64,000 bases of DNA from Coccinella septempunctata (lineage: Eukaryota > Arthropoda > Insecta > Coleoptera > Coccinellidae). Where the stretch lies: assembly GCF_907165205.1 (NCBI RefSeq), contig NC_058193.1:16257521-16321520 (forward strand), read 5' to 3'. The first letter of the stretch is position 1, and each line of letters starts with the position of its first letter. The notes beneath the pieces were generated by a model. It ran no database searches. It was given only the letters and a program-made list of their open reading frames with translations, and had not been told where the DNA came from. Below, in pieces: positions 1 to 10,156 of this stretch. The position numbers were made by a program, and so were the translations under genes.

Positions 1-60
1 AGATACCTACTGTAGAAGTACCATGTTCACCCGCCGACAAAACAGTCCCATTGGGGAAAC

Positions 61-543
61 TCAGTTTTCCGAGTTTGAATCCACTATAGTGGGAATTCCA
101 TTAATATGTTTCATTCTGAGTTGAGTTTCACCAGCAGCTGAGCGACAATCAAGTTCAGATCGTACAGCCTTGAACACTACCATTTGTCGCGGCGTCCTAT
201 CTGGGGAGATGGATAAATTAGGAAACTTGGACTTAATCTTCTTAAATTTTCTTAAGACGCGCACAACCATATCTGGCGATGATAAACGTACTTTGATGGG
301 GCGAGAGCGCTGTTCCTTAGTGTTATCGAATTTACCGAGCCTTATGGGTGTCATGGCTTGCTCAGGAACTTCACACTCTCTCAATAGACTGTTGTCCAGA
401 ATTGTGTCCTCTTGCACTTGATCTCTTCTAGTATTACCCATCTCAGTACTGCCATGTATAATGAAGTTGTTGGAACGTTTGGTTATCTCAAGCATCTCAT
501 TAATCAACCGCTCTTCGGCCCGAAATGACTGTGCAGAATCCAC
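61..543 (-). pseudogene. Retrotransposon ORF1-like protein, fragment
   Basis: A 160-residue open frame reads on the minus strand from an ATG at 543 and stops at 61. The first half is polar and helix-prone. The second half has the arrangement RPIKVRLSS, then VLRKFKKIKS, then SDRTPRQ, and ends in a GETQLRMKHINGIPTIV-type segment. I know this pattern from uncharacterised first ORFs of insect retroelements, where it resembles an RNA-binding domain. The frame stays open upstream of the ATG for a few codons, so the true start may lie outside. No reverse transcriptase is visible before the window edge. It is unlikely to be a host gene. The family assignment is from memory of the pattern only. Confidence 0.4.
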
Positions 544-647
544 CTGATCGTTACCTCCGAGAAGAAAAGGACTCGGTGCTTGTGACGTATAGCGCTGTGA
601 CGTCAGCAGTGCGAGGTCTAACGTTTAACCCTCTCACCTTATAGTCC

Positions 648-2108
648 AAGATCCCAGAGCGACCAGACATAACTTATTTTCACACAAATGAAACTTTAGG
701 ATCTCAGTAGATTTTCAGTTGCTTTGAATACCTGCGAACTTGTGTAGGTTGTCTAGTGACACCTGGGCAGATACCAGGTGGCCAAGGTGACTAAAAATAA
801 GTGTTACTTTACTTATTTTCACATGGCTGATTTTTATATATGTTTTAAAGAATATCATTCTGAAGTTATATTATAAGTGCCAGACACTTCCCATGGGCCA
901 AAACTCTTGCCAGACACTTTGAAGATGCACAAAAAATATATGAACTTTACTTATTTTCACATGGCTGATTTTTATATATGTTTTAAAGAATATTATTCTG
1001 AAGTTATATTACAAGTGCCAGACACTTCCCCTGGGCCAAAACTCTTGCCAGACACTTTGAAGATGCACAAAAAATATATGAACTTTACTTATTTTCACAT
1101 GGCTGATTTTTATATATGTTTTAAAGAATATTATTCTGAAGTTATATTATAAGTGCCAGACACTTTCCCTGGGCCAAAACTCTTGCCAGACGCTTTGAAG
1201 ATGCACAAAAAATAAATGAACTTTACTTATTTTCACATGTATGATGTTATAAAATATGCCATTGAAGTATAGGTGAATCCCTTCACTTCATCCACTTCAA
1301 CTGCTGAGCTTTTCTTTGTTAAACAATCTTCAAGTGGTAATAGTAGAAGTGAATAAAATGAGAGTTGTAATATTCGGATTGAAAGAATTTTCTTTCGATT
1401 ATTTGATTTTTGGCAGATTTTATAGGGAAGAAGAGACGTTTAGAGAATCCGAAATCAAACTATTCCATATATAAAATTGGAAGTTTCATGAAAATTTAAT
1501 AAAATACATGTTCGTTTTCCCTGAAGGCCTTCAATAATCAAGTATTATATTCTCGATGGACATTGAAAATTTTGCGAAATTTGTGTTTAACATACATTTC
1601 AGCCAAGGTAGGAGGACGAGGAGTAGGATCAATTCAGTACACTAAGAATTTTGACACAAAAATAATTGTACTACAACTCTCATTTTATTCACTTCTACTA
1701 TTACCACTTGAAGATTGTTTAACAAAGAAAAGCTCAGCAGTTGAAGTGGATGGATTCACCTATACTTCAATGGCATATTTTATAACGTCATACGTGTAAA
1801 AATAAGTGAAGTTCATTTATTTTTTATGCATCTTCAAAGCGTCTGGTAAGAGTTTTGGCCCAGGGGAAGTGTCTGGCACTCATAATATAACTTCAGAATG
1901 ATATTCTTTAAAACATATATAAAAATCAGCCATGTGAAAATAAGTAAAGTAACACTTATTTTTAGTCACCTTTGCCACCTGGTATCTGCCCAGGTGTCAC
2001 TAGGCAAGTTACACAAGTTCGCAGGTATTCAAAGCACATGATAATCTACTGAGATCCTAAAGTTTCATTTGTGTGAAAATAAGTTATGTCTGGTCGCTCT
2101 GGGATCTT
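648..2108. mobile_element. Long fold-back element, about 1.46 kb
   Basis: The two ends are long inverted repeats. The left end begins AAGATCCCAGAGCGACCAG and the right end is its complement (GGTCGCTCTGGGATCTT). The arms pair through the GTGTCACCTGGG region, the repeated block, and an inner segment around AGCTCAGCAGTTGAAGTGG. Only about 280 bp between 1380 and 1665 is unpaired. The left arm has extra copies of a 138-bp repeat that the right arm lacks. No transposase frame is present, so it is non-autonomous. I could not find a convincing target-site duplication. Confidence 0.75.
866..1235 (+). repeat. 138-bp tandem repeat in fold-back arm
   Basis: Two complete units and one partial unit of a 138-bp repeat start near 876, 1014 and 1152. 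Each unit runs from GTGCCAGACACTT through GGGCCAAAACTCTTGCC to TTCTGAAGTTATATTA. Because 138 is divisible by three, the array reads as an open frame (877-1152) with a 46-residue protein repeat. I regard that frame as a by-product of repeat length rather than a gene. Confidence 0.8.
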
Positions 2109-2370
2109 ACTCTATTACGCGGATCGCGAATCGACGAATCAAAGCTTCGAACGCGAAAATCACGTGAGAGCGTCTATGGTCTATGCAAGAACCCGCCAAA
2201 AAATGGCCTGCCGCCTGCCGTTCATAGACAACTCAGTTTGCCGAGTCTGAATTGCGCGTGAAGTTGAAAGGTGAAAGTTTAAATCTTTTTCGAATAATTC
2301 AGTTAATGAATAGTGAAAAGTACTTTTCAATACTATTTGTGTTGTGAATGATGTTAGGACATAATTTATA

Positions 2371-2960
2371 ATGCCGTACTCCTGTTGTGTTCCTGGTTGT
2401 AGAGGAAACTACAAAAATGGAACAAAAGTGCATGCATTCCGTTTTCCTACAGACCCCAAAATGTGTAGCAAGAGGATGCTTGCTATTCCTAGAAAAAATT
2501 TCAACCCATCTGTACATAGCCGATTCTGTGAGTTGCATTTTTCAGAAGAAAACATATTCAAGTTTTCTTCAGCAACGGACGGAAGTGGTGAGACCTTATC
2601 CGTTAGATTAAATTTATAATGACGAGTTAGTTGTCGAAGATAATTACACCCTTATAAAAAAAGTTTAAAGTTTGAGTCGAGGAAAATTGCTCTATCCAAA
2701 AGATTCTATTGTTCAAATAGTTCTATATGCCTATATAATATTCAATAAAATTCTTCTCGAATTTGAAGAAACATTCCTGAGCCTTCATAATAAGCGTGCA
2801 TGTTTAACGCAATTCATTTTAAAATTCTTTTTTGAACACGAACTTTTGCCGGATAATAAGTGAGAGATCCATACTGGTGAACGCATTGCTAATATAGTGA
2901 TAACCTGAACCACCAACACACTATTAAAAAATTATTGCGGAAAGACAAACGACTCTTCAA
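2371..2960 (+). pseudogene. Broken THAP-domain transposase (P-like)
   Basis: An 82-residue frame starts MPYSCCVPGC and contains the THAP zinc-finger pattern: CVPGC near the start, then C-x2-H-F (CELHF) about 45 residues later, with an FRFP segment between. A stop follows directly after the domain. From about 2672 a second frame (RGKLLYPKDSIVQ through FFFEHELL) resembles the region after the THAP domain in P-element/THAP9-type transposases. A further in-frame remnant ends near 2960. THAP domains bind DNA, and in P-like transposons they recognise the element's own ends. The catalytic part is absent or unreadable, so this is a dead copy. A host THAP gene is possible but less likely given the surroundings. 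Confidence 0.6.
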
Positions 2961-3423
2961 GTAAAACCTATAACAGCAGAAAATTGAAAAAATTTGTAGC
3001 TTGATTACATTCGAATTTTTGTTTCCAATGAGTTTTGTCATTTACCTATGTTTAATTTCTCAGATACTGTATGATGAAATTCTTGTCGTTTTTTTTCGCA
3101 TTATTCTTTAGACTGATAAGAAAATGGTTTTTGTTTTGAAACTTCGTTTTCCCATAATAAAATCGACTGGGAGACAAAGGACGAGTGGCATCCTCTTTAA
3201 TCCGAAAGCCCTTCCATTGCAGAATTATTGACAATAATTTCTGAATGATAAACATCCGAGAAAACCGAAAAAATTGGACAATAGACGTGAATGCCGCGCC
3301 AAAAACGTTCCACATCTTAGGCCTCGCTATGATGTAACAAAGCAAATTTTCAATTAGTTTTGTTTCCGAATTATTCATTTTCATATTTCCGTAACGTGAA
3401 TTGATTAAGTCGACCGGTTTCAG

Positions 3424-3454
3424 TATGGAGAGTAGAGAGAAGGAGAACGATCGC
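3424..3454. repeat. Left arm of a 1-kb-spaced inverted repeat
   Basis: TATGGAGAGTAGAGAGAAGG followed by AGAACGATCGC matches the reverse complement of 4450-4480 over about 31 bp. The pair could be the ends of a degraded DNA transposon between 3.42 and 4.48 kb, but I found no transposase or target duplication. Confidence 0.55.
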
Positions 3455-4449
3455 CGTACTAAAAATGTGTCTCCAAAAACGGGGAAAATAGGTGTCGCTG
3501 CGATTACAGCGGGTATCGATAAGGAGTGGGGATTCAAGAGTCAATTTGAAATGAACAGCCTTCATTTTATTTAAGGTTATGTGTCATCGTGGTTTTTCTG
3601 ATGATTTTTCAAATACCTTTCTTCAAATCTATATTGAATATGAGTTCTCTGAATTATATGCAATAAAATGCAAGTCGAAATCAATGAAATTCAAAAGAAA
3701 TCACTGATCAAAAAAATTGTACCTACTTTTGTTTATCATTGTTTATTGAAAGCAGCTATGTTAGTTGGTTTACTAATCTTCAAAATTATATAAATCCGTA
3801 GTGAGGAGCAGTACACATCAAGACAACAAAAGGTAGCAGTCTCAGATTTATCACTTAGGTATTAGAGTAGATTCTTTTGCCAATACTCAACTGAGAACCG
3901 ATATAAACCATATATTATGTTATGCCAACAAAATTCTTCAAAAATATGTACTTCTGAACCATGTAGTTTTATTGGTTAAATATTCTTATTCAGAAGAGTC
4001 AACTTCTCACGAGGGATGACAATTTCGATTTCGTTTATAATGAATCCATCATCTTTTTGATATCTTCATCGCAAAAGTGCTCTTGACACACAAATTGATT
4101 GGGAGTTGATTCTTGAGATAAGGTTTTTTCCAATTTTCTCTCAAAAATGCTCTCGGAAATTTTATCTCTTCTCCTTTTCTTTCCGATGCCAAAACACTCT
4201 TATACTAGCGCACGCTTCAACATTTCACCATGGTCATATGTTGTTCTCTTATCAAAAATCGACAATAATAATATTGCTATCATCTGTCACCAGGGAAACA
4301 GTTCACTCAGCCAACGAGCCAACTACAATTTGATTTGTGTAAACAAAATTTCGCACTCTCGTGATGGCCAGCGCGCCTGTTGGCAAAAGCATGAACTACT
4401 ACTATTGGTACATATTTTAGGGGACAAAAAATCTGTGGTCTCAAAGCAG

Positions 4450-4480
4450 CGATCGTTCTCCTTCTCTCTACTCTCCATAG
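4450..4480. repeat. Right arm of the 3424-4480 inverted repeat
   Basis: This is the complementary partner of 3424-3454 (GCGATCGTTCTCCTTCTC and onward). The interval between the arms holds short unconvincing frames only. Confidence 0.55.
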
Positions 4481-4589
4481 GTTTCAGGCCGCGCGGACCC
4501 ATGTGTTCCCGGATCGCGATGTCTTCAACGTTAGGTCAAGGGGGGATATCGTATACCGAATTTGTTTAATTGCGCATTTGACAATTGTA

Positions 4590-6157
4590 CAAAAAAGGGC
4601 CGTGCCGGGTATAAATTCGAGCGATTTCGTAAATTCAGTCAATGAAGCCAGAGTGTTCCATCAACCGTCCGAGAAGTATACCAGATAGTAAGTACATTCA
4701 AGGGTTACACATGGGCAAGGTCTCAGGTATGATTATTTTAATTACTCTTTTGGTTAATTTGCCGGTTTATTTATTTTCCCACATACCCTTCTTTCCGCCG
4801 TGGAGTTGTGTAGTAGCTTCAAATGGCCTACACTACCCCATGGACTTTCCCAGTATGCGTAGGTGTGTACGCTAACTTCAAATGGCGCGTACATGCTTCC
4901 GTGTCATTCTTCCACCGTACCGCTCGGGTCCTGGAGGCCATGCATTAGCTTGAAACGGCCTGCAGTCCTGGAGGCCATGTCTCCTGGTATCCTTAAAGTA
5001 CAGGGGTGTACGATGTTAGCTTCAAACGGCCCATCCTACACTCTTATCAGGTACGTTCCGCCGTCTCTAGCTCAGCCCACCCTTACCGTACCGCCTGAGT
5101 TCATAGAGGTGATGCATTAGCTTCAAACGGCCTGCATCTCTCTTGGAATTCCGAGTGTGCGGGAGTGTACGATGTTAGCTTCAAACGGCCCATCCTACAC
5201 ACCTGCCAGGTATGTTCCTTTGTTACCCTTTTTTTTTACCCCGCCTTTCCCTAACCGTACCGCCTGAGTTCTTGGAGATTATGCATTAGCTTAAACGGCC
5301 TGCATCGCTCCTGGAATTCCGAGTGTACAGAGGTGTACGATGTTAGCTTCAAACGGCCCATCCTACACACCTGCCAGGTATGTTCCTTTGTTACCCTTTT
5401 TTTTTACCCCGCCTTTCCCTAACCGTACCGCCCGAGTTCTTGGAGATTATGCATTAGCTTCAAACGGCCTGCATCGCTCCTGGAATTCCGAGTTTACAGA
5501 GGTGTACGATGTTAGCTTCAAACGGCCCATCCTACACAACTGTCCGGTATGATCCCCTTCGAACTGGGCCACCCACCGGGGTTATGGGGGTGGGTACAGC
5601 CCCCGTGATTTCGGAACACCTTGGATTCCGAGGACACCCTTGCGGGTGTGTTCGTCGTCCTTGTTCCGTGGTTTAGTTTTTCCCTCGGTTCACCAAAGTA
5701 TACCGGCAAACCGCCGTCCGTCTTAACACCAGTCTCGCTTATAATAACCGACTTTGCCCATGTTACTACCCGCCGCTTGTACGCAACGTAGAGTTAACTT
5801 GCACTGTTTTCACTTACGCTCTTGCTTCATTCTAACTCCGACCGCTTCATGCCGCATTCTTACTTTGGTCACTCATCATGTTTCGACATTAAAAGCACGT
5901 TACATCCCGCTTCTGCTTCTGCACCGCTTATTCACCCTATACCCTGTACGACATCATTATGTATATAGAAGATATTGAATAGAAGTTTCATGGTTATTGT
6001 GTGTTTTATTTTTCTCCCGAATAGAGTTTCTAAGATATTTCAGAGATAGGGGACTGTCCGAACTTCATGAACATATGACCCCTGGACATAACTTTCTCTG
6101 ACTGTAGCTCCTGGTCACCTGTGGGATACCGCCTACAGGTTCCGAGTGTCCTCAACA
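4590..6157 (+). mobile_element. LTR-like unit with internal tandem repeats
   Basis: GTATAAATTCGAGCG near 4609 looks like a TATA box. It is followed by a C/T-rich tandem array (4807-5560) and a GC-rich tract. The block ends in CTCAACA near 6157, and TGGCGCCCGAGG at 6172 then resembles a tRNA primer-binding site. This order (promoter, repeats, CA end, primer site) suggests a 5' LTR of a BEL- or Gypsy-type element. No gag, pol or second LTR is visible and the left boundary is undefined. A 5' UTR of another element type is the alternative. Confidence 0.35.
4807..5560 (+). repeat. About 168-bp tandem repeat array
   Basis: The motif GATGTTAGCTTCAAACGGCCC recurs at 5012, 5171, 5339 and 5508, a spacing of 159, 168 and 169 bp. 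A related half-unit (GCATTAGCTTCAAACGGCCTG) alternates with it. Copies to the right are nearly identical and copies to the left are more diverged. Confidence 0.85.
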
Positions 6158-6171
6158 CTTTAAACTAGAGG

Positions 6172-6183
6172 TGGCGCCCGAGG
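6172..6183 (+). promoter_or_regulatory. Candidate primer-binding site
   Basis: TGGCGCCCGAGG follows the CA end of the LTR-like block by about 15 bp. It has the TGG start expected of a site complementary to a tRNA 3' end. No particular tRNA can be assigned. Confidence 0.3.
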
Positions 6184-6564
6184 TTTCTATCTTCGGAGAA
6201 GAAGACGGCAACAGATGGAGACAGGAGGTCGTCACAATGCTGACGTCACACGACACCGCCCAGGCCTTTTCATATCGGAGGTAACGACCTGATCCATCCC
6301 AGTGCTCCCGGACCTCATCTGCCTCAACTCATGAATTTTCTCCTCCAGATCATTAATCAGTTTTAATATCTTGGGAATCTGATGAAGGCCTGCTCACACT
6401 CAGCGCATAAGTATTTAACTTTTCTTCTAGTATTTGGTCGTGATACAAACAATTTCAATTCCGCAGTAGAGAGTTCCGAACATACCCAACAAACACAATA
6501 TACAGCAACTGTACATATACTGCACTACAAATGCCACCAGAATGCAGCACAGAGATTGCTGTAC

Positions 6565-7386
6565 TGAAACTGCACAGTTTCTGTATTGATAATTCTGCAT
6601 TTTCAAAACGCAGTTTTTGATGTACAGTAACTGCACAGTTTCTGTATTCATAATTCTGCATTTTCAAAATGCAGTTTGTGATGTACAGTGACTGCATAGT
6701 TTCTGTATTGATAATTCTGCATTTTCAAAACGCAGTTTTTGATGTACAGTGACTGCATAGTTTCTGTATTGATAATTCTGCATTTTCAAAATGCAGTTTG
6801 TGATGTACAGTGACTGCATAGTTTCTGTATTGATAATTCTGCATTTTCAAAACGCAGTTTTTGATGTACAGTGACTGCAGATTTTCTGTATTGATAATAC
6901 TGCATTTTCAAAACGCAGTTTTTGATGTGCAGTAACTTCACAGTTTCTGTATTGATAATTCTGCATTTTCAAAACGCAGTTTTTGATGTGCAGTAACTTC
7001 ACAGTTTCTGTATTGATAATTCTGCATTTTCAAAACGCAGTTCTTGATGTACAGTAACTGCACAGTTTCTGTATTGATAATTCTGCATTTTCAAAACGCA
7101 GTTCTTGATGTACAGTAACTGCACAGTTTCTGTATTGATAATTCTGCATTTTCAAAACGCAGTTTTTGATGTACAGTAACTGCACAGTTTCTGTATTCAT
7201 AATTCTGCATTTTCAGAATGCAGTTTGTGATGTACAGTAACTGCACAGTTTCTGTATTCATAATTCTGCATTTTCAGAATGCAGTTTGTGATGTACAGTG
7301 ACTGCATAGTTTCTGTATTGATAATTCTGCATTTTCAAAACGCAGTTTTTGATGTACAGTGACTGCATAGTTTCTGTATTGATAAT
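6565..7386. repeat. 61-bp satellite array
   Basis: About 13 units with an exact 61-bp step. Each carries CTGCATTTTCAAAACGCAG, a near-perfect hairpin (some units read CTGCATTTTCAAAATGCAG, which is perfect), followed by TTTTTGATGTACAGTGACTG. Unit variants occur in blocks, which suggests local gene conversion or unequal exchange. Confidence 0.9.
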
Positions 7387-7961
7387 GGGCAAGTTTCCTA
7401 AAACTCCAAAACCGAATTTGAGATTATTTATGGAAAGCCTTTTCTACTAGTTATTCAACACGTAAAAGATTCGCTTCAAAATTCAGACATTTCAGAAATA
7501 CACCCTTCGAAACTTCGACTATGTGAAAGCTTGTGACGTAGAATGCCTTTATTCAAATATAGTAATTTTTGTTAATTCGACAACACTGGAACCGATCAAG
7601 AAGATATCCACAGATTACAAAAAATTGTTTCTGTAATCTGTGTCTTTACCTTCTTAAAACCGATGACATTTTGTGTCATTGTGTGTTTTTCTTGTCAAAT
7701 GTGAATAATGTGATCATCAAACTTGATATTTATCACATCTATGGTGATCAGAAAACTTTCATGACCAATACTGACACAAATGGGCGTTGCCGGATTGTAA
7801 AAATGACGTAGAATGTTCACAAGAGCACTTCTGAAATCAGAATTTTCGTAATCGAATACAGACAAAATGCAATATGTTAAAATTCGAAAAAAATTTATTT
7901 CGAGATATTTGAGTTATAAGGATTTTTATGACATATATTTTGAAATTTAGGAAAATACCCC
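7387..7961. mobile_element. 575-bp insert inside the 61-bp satellite
   Basis: The satellite is interrupted in mid-unit after GATAAT and resumes at ATTCTGCAT. The insert begins GGGCAAGTTTCCTAAAA and ends in the approximate complement TTTAGGAAAATACCCC, so it has imperfect terminal inverted repeats. The apparent target duplication is only AT. There is no coding potential that I recognise. Confidence 0.6.
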
Positions 7962-8165
7962 ATTCTGCATTTTCAAAATGCAGTTTGTGATGTACAGTGA
8001 CTGCATAGTTTCTGTATTGATAATTCTGCATTTTCAAAACGCAGTTTTTGATGTACAGTGACTGCATAGTTTCTGTTTTGATAATTCTGCATTTTCAAAA
8101 CGCAGTTTTTGATATACAGTGACTGCACAGTTTCTGTATTTGCAATTCTTGATTTCAAAAATGGA
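7962..8165. repeat. 61-bp satellite, continuation after insert
   Basis: About three further units of the same 61-bp repeat (CTGCATTTTCAAAACGCAG core). The last unit decays at TTTGCAATTCTTGATT. Confidence 0.85.
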
Positions 8166-8726
8166 GTATTTGATATAGAGTTAATAATAGAATCTAGAAT
8201 AATAATTCATAGGAATTCCTAAAACTTAAACATATACCTTCTTCAAGAAGTTGAAAATTCGATTATGAAGGTTAAAGAGACATTTCATAAACAGATTTAA
8301 TTCAATAATTGAAGACTCCGTTCATTACCAAAATATGGATTATACCCATGATAGAAGAATACTTCATCGCACCATGGTGGTACCAGAATTAGCCAAATGA
8401 TGGCATCACTGCTCTTGACGGTTGCGATCACAGGGTAGCATACACGTCTATTGCGGTGCAGCATACGCCAAACGATGGCGCCACCGGCGACGCATTACTC
8501 TATGTCCTCTATGTAACCAGCGTTTATAGCAGGCACGATCTACGCTGCCTCGACGATTGTCGTAGCTAACTCCTATGGTTCATTAATCTCCACCCCTAAG
8601 AGTAGGCTATGTCTCAATTAGCGTGAAGTCACCTTTGCGCTTACCGCAAAAATACTGAGTGAAATTGAAAATTTCTGATTTGCAGAATAGATTTTCTGTT
8701 TATAACTAGGAAACTTCTCTAATAGA
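8166..8726. other. Spacer, nothing recognised
   Basis: Unique-looking sequence between two repeat blocks of the composite element. A CG-richer stretch (8340-8640) stands out from the AT-rich surroundings, but no frame, RNA gene or inverted repeat was recognised. Confidence 0.4.
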
Positions 8727-9262
8727 ATGTTGTTTCGTAATTGCAAGTTTCGATATAGTTTTTACACAGTGACTGCTACATTTAAAGTGCAGCTACTGTA
8801 TAGTTTGAGCACAGTGTCTATTGTATATAAAATACAGCTTGCTGTACAGTTCTTGCGTGAACAAACTGCATATAAAACACAGCTAACTGTACAGTATTTG
8901 CACAGTGACCACTGCATTTAAAGTACAACTTGCTGTACAGTTTTAGCACGTAACTGCTGCATTTGAAGTGCAGCTATCTGTGCAGTTTTTGCAAAGTGAA
9001 TACTGCATTTAAAGTACAGCTTGCTGTACAGTTTTAGCACGTCACTGCTGCATTTGAATTGCAGCTTGCTGTACAGTGGATTGCGATGCCATCGCTGTTT
9101 TTGAAGTGCAGCTGTGGCTGTATGTCGAATGCAGTTTGTACTATACAGTAACTGCAAAGTCCACCTGGACATATACGGTCCTTTTTTGTGCAGTTATTGC
9201 ATTACCGTAACTGCAGTCAATTGAAGCAACGAAGTACAGTTTTTGTACAGTGACTGCATTTC
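8727..9262. repeat. Degenerate TGTACAG/CTGCATTT repeat block
   Basis: Loosely repeated motifs (GCACAGTGACTGC, CATTTAAAGTGCAGC, TTGCTGTACAG) recur at roughly 60-70 bp. They look like an older relative of the 61-bp satellite: the same TGTACAG and CTGCATTT words with different spacing. Confidence 0.6.
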
Positions 9263-9639
9263 AGTGTTTGCTGGGTAGGGCATGAACAGGCCTACTACAG
9301 CCATCACATATTATAATCTTATCGGTACCCTCCCCAATTGCAATATTACATTTAATGCAAGACATAATTGGCATTTATATTACCCTGTAAATGAAAGGAA
9401 TAACAGGAAAGGAATAACAGGAAAGAACAAGGGACACTCTTCACAACGGCCGGGCCGATAGCCGATGACTTGCAGACAAACAAGAGAGCCGCGGAAAAAT
9501 AACAAAAAATGGAAAAGATGGGATAAACCAGTGTGCCGAGTAACGACTAGCCGTCAGGAGCAAGATCCATCCGCTCATCACTCCGTTACCAAGTCCAGAG
9601 GTAAGATAGCCTTCTGTATTTTATTTGGGAACCTCAGTT

Positions 9640-9960
9640 TCAACCCGTTGTGTACCCTTACCCTGTTCCCTTTCAATGCGTTGGGGGAAGTTTCTGGCGG
9701 GCGTGCAAACACGTCAGAAGCGGAAACCAACGTGGTAACCAGTTTGTGCACCCTTTATCCTTTCTCTGCGTTGGGGAAGTTTCTGGTCGGAGTGCAAACA
9801 CGTCAGAAGCGGAAATCAACGTGGTCACCCGTTGTACACCCTTTACCCTGTTTCCTTTCTCTGCGTTGGGGGAAATCTCTGGCCGGCGTGCAAACACGTC
9901 AGGGATGAAACCCGCGTGGTCACCTATCATGTACCCTTTTTCTTTCTCGGTGCTGTGAGT
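9640..9960 (+). repeat. About 92-bp tandem repeat, 3.5 copies
   Basis: GCAAACACGTCAG recurs at about 9705, 9796 and 9889, each preceded by a TTTCTCTGCGTTGGGG segment and followed by AACGTGGTCACC. It sits in a C/T-rich block whose style resembles the 4807-5560 array. Confidence 0.8.
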
Positions 9961-10156
9961 AAGTTTCTTACAGTCCCGTAGTTTGGAACTGAGCCCAATT
10001 ACCTTGCCCGCTCAAGGTTCTCGCTGGCGAACGATTCCGTAACATCCGCGATACGTTTGAGATCGTATCCCCCCTTTTCTTTCTTTCCGCCCGTTTCATT
10101 CCGCGAATCCACCATTTTGTGTACTTGTATTTGATTCCGAGGAAAACCTCCTTATA

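Larger units (their letters stand above)
6484..9276. mobile_element. 2.8-kb composite element with hairpin satellites
   Basis: The interval begins ACCCAACAAACAC and ends GTGTTTGCTGGGT, complementary apart from a single substitution. Just inside each end is a CAG...CTGTAC stretch. The interior is almost entirely repeat: a 61-bp array, a 575-bp insert, a second short array, a spacer, then a more diverged block sharing TGTACAG and CTGCATTT motifs. No transposase frame is visible. I cannot name the superfamily. Confidence 0.5.

Noticed and set aside
877..1152. 91-residue repeat protein
   Set aside because: The frame is open only because the repeat unit is 138 bp; it lies inside a fold-back arm and the pairing arm has no such frame.
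6240..6300. Homology to the minus strand at 540-600 (TCGGAGGTAACGA)
   Set aside because: Only about 20 bp are shared, and the surrounding frames do not align.
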